Shown here in pieces: positions 1 through 11,800 of a DNA stretch of 64,000 nucleotides. A program made the translations under genes and the position numbers. The DNA comes from Acanthaster planci (taxonomy: Eukaryota; Echinodermata; Asteroidea; Valvatida; Acanthasteridae): contig NW_019091570.1 in NCBI RefSeq assembly GCF_001949145.1, forward strand, positions 1 through 64,000, read 5' to 3'. The notes beneath the pieces are model-generated. The model had not been told where the DNA came from. It ran no database searches and worked only from the letters and a program-made list of their open reading frames with translations. Position 1 is the first letter of the stretch. Each line of letters starts with the position of its first letter.

Positions 1-457
1 CATTAATAACTACTTTCTGTGAGAACTGATTTGAAAATATTTGATTCATTATAAGCTTTCCCGAAATTGTTTATATAAAATAGGGTTTCATCCCTCCCCT
101 TGAAGAAATAGAAGTGTCCAAGTCATGTGAATGTGACCATCCAGGATGCACCTCGTCTGTTGACATGCATCATGTATGATTGTAAACTCATTAGCATTCA
201 GGTGAACTATTCACGTGTGCTGCTTAAGCATGCAGTGTATATGTACATGTTGTACATAAAACACCACAAAAGTGACGGTACTGTTGCATTGGGGTAAGAT
301 TAATCCGTGTTCTGCATGAAACTAGTCTGCTGAGACGTGTAGGAGTAATTTCTTTCATATGAAATTTCTAGCAGTTGAATTTTTGTCCCACTAGCAAGAA
401 CACTGAAGTGGTTTGGAATTTTGGACCTACATGTAAGCTGTCGAAATGGCGACTCTC
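1..457. other. Intron or upstream DNA; fragment of a TIR transposon family near the start
   Basis: Positions about 45-135 match, in reverse complement, about 28,870-28,950 next to the left terminus of the TIR element at 28,830-29,990; both share an AAACCCTATTTT-type stretch and a CTCCCCTTGA stretch. It is therefore a minus-oriented, truncated relative. The remainder (140-456) shows only ACATGTA-type words and no coding signal. Confidence 0.5.
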
Positions 458-537
458 AGATATATTTTAAAATTGATCAATGCAAGTTTTTCACTTAAGT
501 GACAAAACTTGCATTGATCAATTTTAAAATATATCTG
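457..537. repeat. Perfect inverted repeat, 34-bp arms with palindromic spacer
   Basis: Arm 457-490 and arm 504-537 are exact reverse complements. The 13-base spacer contains the 12-base palindrome TCACTTAAGTGA, so the whole 81 bp could extrude as one hairpin or cruciform. It is AT-rich with a TTGATCAA core in each arm. No protein or known element explains it; a small MITE or hairpin RNA gene are possible. Confidence 0.85.
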
Positions 538-1843
538 ATTCTTGAAACTGTACAAAAAACTGAAGTTTTGATGGTGTTTATCACTCCTCTTTAAAAGATC
601 CATGCTCAGAATAAGCGTGGCAGCACTGCGCGTGAATCAGGTCCACACGGGCCACAAACCACATGCACAAAAAAATTCTCAAAAATTTGCTTTGCTGCAT
701 GAGTGTATTGTCTCTTGTGAGAACAGTGCAACTCAAAATAAAGACATTAAAACATTGGATACATACACAGAAACTATTAAAATCATATTCGTGGATCAAA
801 TCTGCTGCTAATTCCCTTCTTCATCAATGTTTTATTTGACATGTTTACAATTGTCAGACTCAACAACTGAAGGGAGCCCTCAGCCTGATTCAGTGTGCGC
901 ACGTACGCTGCCCAGCTATAAACTGGTCCTTGTCCTTCACTGTTGCAATCGTAGCACCGTGTCACAGGTCCGGTCCGGCACCAGTTGGAGGTGCTTTTCA
1001 CCTCTGCAAAGTTGTTGATCGCATTGCGGAACAATTGAGGTTTCCTTACAGAAAGTGGCAGTAAGCAGAGAAGCAAAGAAGGAATATCACAAGCGTTTTT
1101 GATGAAAGTTTTATCTTAAAAAGCCTCATATTTCGTTCATGACAGGATAAAAGTCCAACCATCCAAACAGAAAAAGTGAAACACACAGTGTGACATCATC
1201 CCAAATTTACCCTGTGTTATGTTAATGTTAACCGCGGACATGGTTTTTCAATGGATAAAAAAACAATTAAAATAGTCGCGACTAGTCGACTAGTCGTGAT
1301 TGTTTATTGATAGTCCCCACAACTACTAAAATTCGCTTGTCGCCCATACCTAATCCTGAACACTCCACAGTGTTTCAGTTCCTGGCGACTCTATCCTGGC
1401 TATAGTTGATGGATCTGAAAATCGCTAACTTTCAGGCCTTCAGTCCATCTACTGTTCCTCTGAGTCATCTACATGTACACTGTCCCTGGTTCATATGTTA
1501 GGAACTAAGATCCTTGTTTGACTCTGAAGTATATATGAATACTCATATTTCTATGGTTTGCTTGGTAGCATTCTTTCATCTTCCAGAATCTTATGAAAAT
1601 CAGTACCTCGAGACTCATTACTCACTATCATTCATGCATTTGTTACTACTCGTCTACATTACTGTAATAGTTTACTACATGGTTTACCCAATACTCAAAT
1701 ATCAAAATTACAAATTTTACAAAATGCAGCTGCGTGACTCGTTTCAATGGTGTCAAGGTTTGACCATGTAGCGCCCATTCTTTTTGAACCGCATTGGTTA
1801 GCAATTGTCTACTAGACCAAGTTCAAAATAATTTTATGAACTT
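538..1843. other. Non-coding stretch; hAT-like palindromic word near 1275
   Basis: I see no exon. Around 1275-1305 the word GACTAGTCGACTAGTC, an overlapping palindrome of a kind common near hAT transposon ends, lies in unmatched sequence. The short ORFs here have no recognisable motifs. Confidence 0.35.
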
Positions 1844-2445
1844 TTAACTACATGTACTTCATGCCGGGGCATGTATGAATATTGATACTGGGAGGGATGA
1901 TTTCTATTTTTTTCTGTTTTCAAAATTCTGAAAAAATTCATATCTTCATTAATTGGACACTTACACCCACACAAAGGACTGTCTGGTTTCCATTCTAATC
2001 TGACATACAATATCTACTGACACTGGAGTATTTCAGCCAGGCCTGCCGCCTTGTAAAAAGAGCCCAGATTGTGTGGTGTTACGTGACTTTCTTTTGTTCA
2101 AGAACCAGGCACAGTGCGCTGCTGACCTCTTTTCAGTAGGGGCCAGATTAGCATGCAGTGGTGCTGTGTGGCTCATCGCTGTGGTGGTGGAGCGCTTTTG
2201 TCCCTGGTGGTAATCTGCTCGCATGAACTGCCCCAAACCGTGGTATACTGTTTCAAAACAAGGCTGGATTATCTCCACTACTGAGAGCGAAAAAATGTCG
2301 GTAATGCCCAGCAGCTCAGTCTTTTGCGCTGAGCATAGTCTTTTCTTATAAGGCCCAACTCTTTTGTCCCAGTTCCGGGCTCCCCGGCTCTGCATATGAA
2401 GCCTATGTACGTGAAAACGGGTTGCCGACCAGGGAGTGTGGTTAA
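1844..2445 (+). mobile_element. TTAA-flanked non-autonomous element, family T600, copy A
   Basis: It is bounded by TTAA at 1844 and 2442. The interior (about 1910-2440) is repeated at 2500-2792, 12,600-13,120 and, inverted, 28,280-28,820. Shared landmarks are CAGCCAGGCCTGC, AAAAAGAGCCCAGATTGTG and GGGGCCAGATTAGCATGCAG. Ends resemble an imperfect TIR (TTAAC-ACT...). TTAA target duplication points to the piggyBac superfamily; no transposase is encoded. The left end is the most degenerate. Confidence 0.65.
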
Positions 2446-2792
2446 CCACTTGCTGCTTGCGGCAGTTATCAATGTTGATGATGCTGGTCCGGGATAATTA
2501 TCATTTTTTTTCTGTTTTCAAAATTCTTAAAAAATTCTTATCTTCATTTACTGGACACTTACAAACACCTGAAGGACTGTCTAGTGGCCCCTCTAGCCTA
2601 ACAGGCAAAATCTATTGACGCCTGAGTATTTCAGCCAGGCCTGCAGCCTTGTAAAAAGAGCCCAGATTGTGTGGTGTTATACAACTTTCTTTTATTCACG
2701 AACCTGGCTCAGTGTGCTGCTGACCTCTTTCCAATAGGGGCCAGATTAGCATGCAGCGGTGCTGTGTGGCTTATCGCTGCAGTGGCGCAGTT
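2442..2792 (+). mobile_element. T600 element copy B, truncated on the right
   Basis: It begins TTAACCACTTGCTGC at the same TTAA that closes copy A, runs colinear with the family for about 350 bp, and stops near 2792 where a different repeat (GCAGTTGCGGTTAGCC) begins. The truncation coincides with the start of the neighbouring TIR-element copy. Confidence 0.65.
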
Positions 2793-4837
2793 GCGGTTAG
2801 CCCTGAGAGACCACTAAGCCCCAACCGATCCCAAGCCAATTTCAGTCAACTGCAATCCCTGCGTGCGTCGCCGAACACGACACACGAATAAGTGCTTGGC
2901 AAACTGGTGTCAAATTCACATATATATCAGCTCATATTCAGTGCGATACACAAAGAAGCACGCAATGCCTCACAGGCAATATTTTTGTGTCCAGTTTGAG
3001 AACAAAAGTGCAGTGTGTGATCTGAGCAAAAATTCAATAACTCCCAACGGAAAAAAATTGGCAGTAGTGGCCCAGCGGCCGGATGAACCCCCACACATTT
3101 AACAAAGCTATCTGTGTTCAAAGTCGCCTCTTCACGAAAACAAAAGCCGATAGAATGTTTGCGTAAAAATATGTGTACGAGAAAAAGAATATACCCAATC
3201 CCCAAATATGATTTTGCAAACCGTTCTTTGAAATAACTATTTTTCCTAGCTGCACGATGATGCAAATGGATTTTTGGCGGAAAGCAAAGCCGTAATTTCT
3301 TTGAATTTAAGGAAACCGTGTCATGCCCAGCAAATTTAATGCAAAACGTGGAGTTGACTGTCGTCACTGAAATTGTGAAACAATTTTTTTTCAGTGGACG
3401 GGTGACCAACCACCCAATCGACCCTGTGGCTTCTATCGCCGAAGAATGCTTTTTTATGCAGCTGACCCTTCTTCAATTTCCTTTAAAAATCATGATGACC
3501 GTCAAACTTGTGTGAACAAGGACGTAATTTTTCACCCAAGTCTTACCCAACTAACCTAACTGGATGACACTCGACCAAGCAGTTGGCAAACTGGTGTCAA
3601 ATTCACTTATTTATCAGCCCATATTCAGCGCGATGCACCAAAACACACTCAGCCTAAAAGGAAGTGTTTGTGTGTTCTGTGTGAGACTGAGAACAATCAT
3701 CTGTAAAACTGTCGGTAATTGAAGCAAGTGAATTCACAACTGCCAACGAACAGTGAGTAGCGACCCAGCGGCCAGATAAATCCTCACACATTTGACAAAG
3801 CTATTTTCGTTGGAAGTATCCACTTCACGGAAAAGTACACTTGTACGAACGATGTTTTGTGGACATGATGCGACATATAATTTGATTGACCGATGTCAAT
3901 ATCGGTATGAACAAATTTATCCACTGGAGAAAGAGACGACCAGCCGACAACCTTTAGACCTACGCCTAGAAAAAAAAATTCAGTGCTGCTGATTCTTCCT
4001 TGAAATTCCTGGGAGAATTGATTAAAAAAAAACTACCCATTCCTGGGAACAAAGAAGCAATTGTTTTACTCGTGTTTTCCCCAACTGATCTCACCAGACA
4101 CACAACACGAGCAAGCAATGTTGAATTCACTTTATGTCCGATCTGGCTGAAGAAATGGATGCCCCAGTGGATTAATGTTGTCCTTTTCCATGTACGGAGA
4201 TGTTCTGTACGTTAACCCGTCAGGAAATTATTCATGGTGATCCTGTGCAATCCAGATCATTTCGGAGCGGCAAGAGTTATCTTTTTCACTAAAGGTGGAT
4301 CGTTAATCCCATTTCATGAGATTTCGTGAATCAGTTGTGCCGAATCAAATCAAGCCAGCACTCTTCATGAACAGACTGCTTGGTGACATTAATATCTACA
4401 CCAAGGGTGCACCGATCGATATCATAAGCATTATTTTATGGTCATTATTGCACGTTGTCAACTCAGTGTAGTTCGTTTTGCATCGTGATCGGATTTTTAA
4501 ACATTGGGCTCTTAAATTTAAAAGGGGTTTAACATGTATGCCACGATTTCATAGACATGCCAACATGCATGTAATTGTGGTGAACAGAATGTAGTGCCCG
4601 TTTGCAAGCATGGAGCATTTCCCTGCTTCACGTTCACAGGTCAGTGACACCACTTAAGGCATTGCGTGTGCGGTTTACCCAATACACGTTTCCGTTGTCG
4701 GGCCAACCCTTTTTAGTGCGTGTATTGAGGACACCCTGCATGATGTATCAGGAATGTGTATTGCGCCTAACGTGTGTGTGATCAATATATCATGTCATCG
4801 CGTGAACCTTTACTTTGGCCTTAACTGTACATTAGTG
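2793..4837 (+). mobile_element. Internally deleted, left-truncated copy of the large TIR element at 57.5-63.6 kb
   Basis: Positions 2793-4090 match 57,632-58,960, and 4188-4837 match 62,950-63,606. The right end closes with GGCCTTAACTG then TA, as in the big copy (CCCTAACTG then TA). About 4 kb present in the large copy is missing. Short ORFs such as 2927-3409 (-) and 4000-4215 (+) have no recognised motif, and similar ORFs in the two copies are broken. Confidence 0.65.
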
Positions 4838-5635
4838 TGTGTCACTCTGGCATCAAATCCATCCTGGAATTGTGCAGTATTTGCAACATTTCAAGAATGT
4901 TAGGTCTGTAATTTTATTTGTATTTCTGAAACATGCAACATATACATGTACGTGTAGGTCCACAAAACTTTATTCGAAAATTGGAATAACATAACATATT
5001 TTTGGAAAATATGTTAGGTCTGTAAAGTTTGATTCTTTAAGTCTGTAAAGCATTTGATACTTTAAAGTACACCCTGTTTTAAATATTATCAGGCGTGGAA
5101 ATGAGTTTGATTTTTTATGAAAAGCATTCTGTTTCTACGCAAACATGTTCCAGTCTTTTTGGCACTAATTCTTCTTCGCACTGAGTACATCACTAGCATT
5201 GAACTCATGGACAGATAATTGATCTATTGTACATTAATAATTACGAAAAGGGTTTGATTGTCCTTCATAGTCGCACTTTTGCTTGTATATTTATCTTGAA
5301 ATTGATCGATAATTGAATTGTAAGCAGATCCGCACAACATTTCTTTCATTCAAGCATTTATTTGTGTTTGTAGTGTGTTTGTGTGTGCCCTGGCTGGAAC
5401 CAACTTGGGGAGACAATTCATTTGTTAAAAAGTACAGAGTTTGTGGACAACCATTTTGCCCCCAGTTTGAATTTGCCTCCACGATAACAACATGTGTGGT
5501 CCTTGCAACTACAGTACTATGTCGGCATGTCTGTTTTTATTTATTTCTTTCCTTTTATTATTTTTAGATTTGGTACTTGTACAATGGTTTTGCAGTCTTT
5601 TGACACTTAACTCTGAAAGATGTTTGTTTTATCAG
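4838..5635. other. Non-coding DNA upstream of the first visible exon
   Basis: It contains GTTAGGTCTGTAA-type phrases repeated near 4905, 5010 and 5040, and ACATGTA words. A pyrimidine-rich run precedes the exon acceptor at 5635. No further exon or element is recognised. Confidence 0.4.
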
Positions 5636-5813
5636 AGCCAAAGCAACCTGAAAGAAATAAGACGTATTGGAGCTCCGAGCAAGGCACATGCTGAGGCTTT
5701 AACCACTCTTCTAGAAGCTACCATCTCCAAGATTACCCTGAAGGACAGTGACCTCCAAAGCAGATCTATCATTGCAGACAGACTGCAGTCAATGCTGCGC
5801 AGAACAATCCCAG
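5636..5813 (+). CDS. TUT4/TUT7: TUT4/7-like exon: lead-in to first nucleotidyltransferase domain
   Basis: The acceptor is TTTGTTTTATCAG before 5636 and the donor is GTTAGC at 5814. It reads in phase 0 and leaves one base (G) over. The ~59 residues include APSKAHAEALTTLLE and end RSIIADRLQSMLRRTIP; this is a helical stretch like the one just before the LYGS motif in vertebrate TUT4/7. The leftover G joins the next exon's AT to give Asp before VEVNLYGSS, so reading frame and domain order both fit. It is the most upstream exon I can support. An earlier exon must exist, because this one starts inside a domain with no methionine start. Confidence 0.78.
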
Positions 5814-8800
5814 GTTAGCCCATATGACTTCAGCACATTTCCGTTAATATCTTACAAAGATGAACACAGGAAGAGCTTTTTGCTTTCAACCTACCCAAAC
5901 AGTCACTAAATATTAAAATTTCCTTTGCGTATGATTCCATTTACTGAATACTTGATCAACTGTAGTGCGCCCTCTAGTCTCATGATGCGCAGTGTAGCAG
6001 ACGCCATGTTCAGCCTTCTTAATGGCTTTTCTGCATAGTACACTGTGTGAAAAAGGCTTTGTTTTGCTACATCTTTAGCTGCTTTAGTGTACTGTTGAAG
6101 CAGCTATTGTTTTCGTTAAAGGGTTTAAAAAATTTTTTTTTGGCTTTTTGCAATTTTGTGAAAAGGCATTCTTTTTGTTCTTTTTTTGGGGGGTTTGCAA
6201 TTTTGGGAAAAGACATTCTTTTTGTTCTTTTTTTGTTTTTTTTGCAATTTTATGAAAAAGGCATTCTTTTTGTTCTGAATTTTTTTTTGCTTTTTTTGCA
6301 ATTTTGCGAAAAAAGTCATTCTTTTTGTTACCTTTTTTGCTTCTTCTTCTGCTCAAAAGCCCATTTGTTTTGGTACATGTTTTTTGTTGCCGCCACTTTA
6401 ATGCTTTTGCAACTTTGGATCTTCATCAAACTTCTACCAATGAAGAACCCTTATGCACAGATGGTCCTTCTGCACATCATGGTCATGACGTCATCAAGTG
6501 ATCTATTATTGATTTTTCAATATTTATTTCAGTCCATTGACTTTGTACACGTTTTCGAGGCACTATTTTGATAAATTAGCAATATTTGATTGTTATAAAA
6601 GTTACACCAAGTATTCCCCATAAATCGAAGATAATACGTAAATAGTTACGTCATGATGATGTCATCAAGTGATTTATTATTAAATTTCTAATGTTCCATT
6701 AAATTCGGTTGGGTAGAGTATTCTTCAAATCAAATATTGATGTAGTCACCGTCGACATCATCTTTTGTCCAATATCGATATATCCCTTTTTCATAATGAC
6801 ATTATCGAAATGTTAAGTGTTATTAATTTTGCATGGATTCTACTCTGTTGTTCGCTTAACCCCTTCGCACCGGGAATTCTTTTGACCGTGACTGCTGGGC
6901 TGTGGTATGCCCTGAATGGAGGGTTTTGTTCATCAGCATGCCCCATTGAACCAGCAGCTGCATGGTGAATAGACTGTACGTGTGGTATGCACTAATCCTC
7001 ACACAAAGCTGAGGCTGTCAACGGGTTCCCGGTCTTAAGGGGTTAAAAAAGGGCGTGATACCTTATTTGCGTGGGGATGTATTAAGTCATGAACCCCAAA
7101 CGCGACAGGTGATGAAGTCAATGACAACACCAGACCCTTAACTTACAGATCCCACATGGCGTTGTCTGCCGATGAATACAGTACAACTTTGTTGTCACTG
7201 TTATCAAAACTGAAATTCATTTTTGCGCCAAAATGTCCAGGAGAGTGCAACAGATGTCATCAATAGTGGTCCTTCACTCTCTTTCGTAAATTTTGTACAC
7301 AGAATATCTGAAATGTGCAAGCAATTATTGATAAGTTAGATATTATCAAAGAATTTTGTTTTTTTATAGTGTTAATACAAACATGTATTTATGAATATGC
7401 AAATGAGGTGGATTTTGCAGACTAATGTCGACTGAGAATACACTCTGTAAGGCCCATATCTCCTGAAGTACATTTACATGTCCGATTGTGTTCAAATCTT
7501 ACAGATATCTTGAAAACAGAGTGCTTTAGAGGAGTTTTAACCCCATGTGATGATGACATCATCCGGAGGCAAGTCACGTGACATTACATGTGCACTCTTT
7601 AAAGCCATATATCTCCTGAAGTAGATGTTCAATCGGGTTCAAATCTTGCAGATATTTGAAAAGGGAGTGCCTTAGAGGAATATTGACCTTACCTGAGGAT
7701 GATGTCATCAGGAGACAAGTCACGTGACATTAAAGGTGCACTGTTTAAGGCCCCGTATCTCCCGAAGTAGATGTCCGATTGGGTCTTGAAAAGGGAGTGC
7801 TTTAGAGGATTTTCAAACTGATATGATGATGACGTCATCAGGAGACAAGTCACGTCACATTAACATGATTAAAGGTGACTGTTTAAAGCCCAATATCTCC
7901 CGAAGTACATTTTCTATCAAGTTAAAACTTTGCAGATAACTTAAAAGAGGGGTGTTATATACGAAAAATGACTTGATGTCATGATGCCGTAGTTGTTCAG
8001 ATGTACAAAAGAATGCGAAAAAGCCCTCTATTCTGTTGCCAAACAGACAGATAGGCTCTTGTTTTTCTTCTTCTTCTGTTTAAAAGCCCATTTGTTTGGT
8101 ACACCAAACAAATTTGTTGCCGCCACTTTAATGCTTTTTCAACTTTGGATCATCATCAAACTTTTACCAACAATGAACCGTTATGCACAGATGGTCCTAG
8201 AAACATTGCGTCATGATGACGTCATCAAGCAATTTATTATTGATTTTTCAATATTTATTTTAGCCCTTTGACTTTGTACACGTTTTCAAGGCGCTATTTT
8301 CATACCTTAGTAATCTTTGATCGTCATCAAACTTACAGCAAGCACTAACTATAAAATGAAGATAATTCTGAAATATTTACGTCATGATGACGTCATCAAG
8401 TGATTTATTAATAAAATTTGAATATTTAACTATTCGGTTACATTTATATATATCCATATAAAATCAACCGTGGCCTCCCACAACATTCTGTTTGCAGCAA
8501 GTGCCAGGATAAAATGTGGTCTTGAATTCATCTCTTGACGTTTGGTAAAAGGTTTGGAGGTGGGTTGTCTGTTTTCATGTAGAAACATGGTCGAGTAGTT
8601 AGAGAGGAAAAGTGAATTTCCAGGAAATATTTATGTATATATGTTTGTGTGAGAATAATTTGCACGCCATTAATTATGTTTCAGACCAAGAGAGAAATAC
8701 ACTGAACGGGGGGGGGGATAAAATCGGGAGTGTATTTCAAATAAATTCTCTGAGAACGAGCTTTCATCCAACCAAATATTGGTAGGCAACCGACTGTCAT

Positions 8801-11800
8801 GTATTGAAAATTATCAAAATTGTAAGTTTCCCGAAGATACGGGATCAACTGACTTTTTAGTGGTTGCATCTTTTGATTGACAAAGCCTGCCTCAGCATTT
8901 CTTTATCTAAACTTGAACCACATGAGACTTTCATTTTTTCCTGCCCACTGCAAAATATTTTATTTAATATGAGCGTCCAACCCGTCAATTCTTTCCATCT
9001 CGACACTTCTTTTCTATCCAAACCTGGACCACTTGGGTTTTTATTTTTTCCTGACCCACCACTAAATAATTTTGTTCTGAGCATCCAACCCCACTAAGAT
9101 TCTATCCAAACCTGGATCACGTGTGGTTTTTATTTTTCCATGCCCACCACATCTTGTTTTTATTCTGAGCACCCAACCCGTCAAAAAGATGAATTCTTCC
9201 CACCTCAGCATTTCTTTATCCAAACCTAGACCATGTGTGGTTTTTATGTTTTCCCCACCCCACTGCTAACGTTTTTTTCATTCCGAGCATCCAACCTGCC
9301 AAAAGTGTTTTTATTCCTTTCTACCCAAACCTGGACCATATGTGGTTTTTTTCCCTTCATCACTGCTAAATATTTTTATTCCAAGCATCCAACCCACCAA
9401 AAACATCAATCCTTCCCATTTCAGCATTTCTTTTCCATCTAAACCTTGACCAAGTGTCGTTTTTATTGTTTCCCTACCCTACCACTTTTTTTTTATTCCG
9501 AGCACCCGACACACCAAAACATAAGTTCTTCCAACCTCAGCATTTCTTTTCAATCCAAATCTGGATCATGTGTGGTTTTTATTCTTCTCGCCCCACTACG
9601 CTCTTTTTATTCTGATCACCGAACCTGCTGCATTATTATTATTATTTCCCTGCTCTCTCGTGTAATCATTTTTATTTAGAACATCCAAACTGCCAATGTT
9701 CTTTGTATCTTTGTTGCGATGCTTTAAGTGACTCAAGTCTTGGAATGGTGTCACCTTTCCCAGATGTGAGGAGCGCAATACAAATGCTATTTCAAACACA
9801 AAAGAACAGGAGGACATGCAGAACAGGAGGAATGTGTGCGAACGGTCAATGTATTTTTTATCTTGTCCTCAAAGGATGTTAATCTACCCAGAGTCAAGTG
9901 TACTCTCATCAACAAAGAAGAGGCATGGCGGTATGCATACACCACGCAGTGAAGACCATACATTGAAACTGAACTTACAGTGGTCATGTATTGTCACTGT
10001 ATCCCACACCAAATGCGTAGAACCCGTTGCATATGATGATTTCCCACCAGTACATATATACATTTTAAAACCCCATACAACAAGCAATTAGGAATTTAAA
10101 TGTGATTGCCCAAATTCGAGGAAATGACAAGAAATAATACTTGTTACCCCCAAATGAACAACTCTGGGGTTGTTCCCGTCTGTCTATTTTTGTTACAGAT
10201 GTGGAAGTGAATCTGTATGGCTCATCATTGAGTGGGTTTGGTTTTCAAGACAGTGATGTGAATCTTGGCATGGAGGTTCCTGAGCAAAATTTTCCACCTG
10301 AAATCCTTGTTAGAGCTTTTGAAGCTCTCATACCCGAGGGTAAGTCTTGTAGTGTTTTATAAACGTTACACAAAGTTGTGTAAAGGATCTACCGGTAGTA
10401 TATGTAACTTTCTAGCAAAATCATCATTCTATCCACCTCCGATCGAGAAATAAGGCATTTTGCACAAAAAAGGATTTTACAAGTTTTAAATTTGAGCATT
10501 CCTGTAGATTTATGCGCATGGGTAGCTTATAGGCTTACTCTAAAATCTTTCCAGTGTAGCTTAAGTAATATATTACTGAGAACTGTTGATATCAAAACAC
10601 TTTCCAAAGCACCCTTTTTCTGGATTGTAAAAGATACAGAATGCCCTTAATTTTTTAAACGTAATTTTATACAAAAGGTCAGTTTTGGGGTTTCAAATTT
10701 ATGACAGCTCTCATTGTATTGGCTTGATTTATGTTTTGAGTCAACTGCTCTGAGAAAACTTAGAAAAACACAGGGTATTTTTAATAGTCAAATCAAGATT
10801 GAAACTTAGAAAAACACAGGGTAGTTTCGACTGTCAAATCAAGATCAGGTACATGTCATTCATCTTTAGCTAAATACATGGACTACAGGGCATTCCTGAG
10901 TAAGCGAACAACACACATGCAGGGTTAATTTGCAGATGAATGATGCTCTTTCCCTTTGAAAAGAGATGTTTTTCTTGGCCAAGCATAATCAGCAAGTCCA
11001 CCACAGGGTGATGTGTCCCTCTTGACAGTAAAATGCTGTGGATTCAAGGAAAAACATGAGGAGTTAAGATATCACAGTCTAATACTTGTAGTTATTGACT
11101 CAAGGTGTTCGCATGCCTACTACCGTACATTATGCATGTGCTTGCTTAAGGTATGATCACACTTTTGCATCAGTTTACATATTGTTAGTGCAAGTCCAAA
11201 GATCACTCTCAGTTGACTAGCAGATAATTATAGATACAGAAGAAATCTCAGCGTGAAACTAGAGAGGTTTATTGTTTGGTATCATAGGTTTTTATGAAGG
11301 GGCAGCGCTTTACTATTGTGTTTGCGGTTAATAGTGAAATGGGGACCTTTTTTTGCATGAGGAAAATTCCTTTTCATAAATAAAATTTAAGTTTGAACCA
11401 ATCCAAATTCCCTTTTACTTTGTACCTTGCAGTTACATGTATTTTCCTCCTCTTTTACTTTATAATGTATTTGGTTAATTATTATTTTGGTTCATTCATA
11501 GTTCAGAGTTCATTCATAATCATACAATAGCTACACACACAACACACACAAATTGGTACCCATTTTAATGGTAAATTATTTATTACTCCATGGGTAAACA
11601 GAGAAATTGGCCTCCACCAGTATATCTCATAATCAAAAACTGAGTAACTAAAAGGAAAACACATATAGGTACATGTACAGTACACATCAAAATATTTCCA
11701 CAGAAAGTCTCAATACTATGCATGTAAAGCCTGGTTTCCATATGGTCATTTGTAAAGTAGACAGTCTGCAAGACATAAAGACACAGACACAAACAGCAGA

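Noticed and set aside
2927-3409. 160-residue minus-strand ORF
   Set aside because: Lies in the TIR repeat; the homologous stretch at 57.7-58.2 kb is not open, so it is not a conserved protein.
5313-5567. Cys-rich ORF just upstream of the first exon, considered as the TUT4/7 C2H2 finger
   Set aside because: Cys/His spacing does not fit C2H2, and there is no suitable donor in phase.
6047-6571. 174-residue ORF rich in Phe/Leu and its Lys-rich antisense frames
   Set aside because: They are translations of the ~50-bp T-rich minisatellite; the same frames recur at 47.5 kb without conservation of protein features.
8875-9690. Possible CRISPR array
   Set aside because: Units are diverged ~110-bp tandem repeats without spacers, in a metazoan intron.
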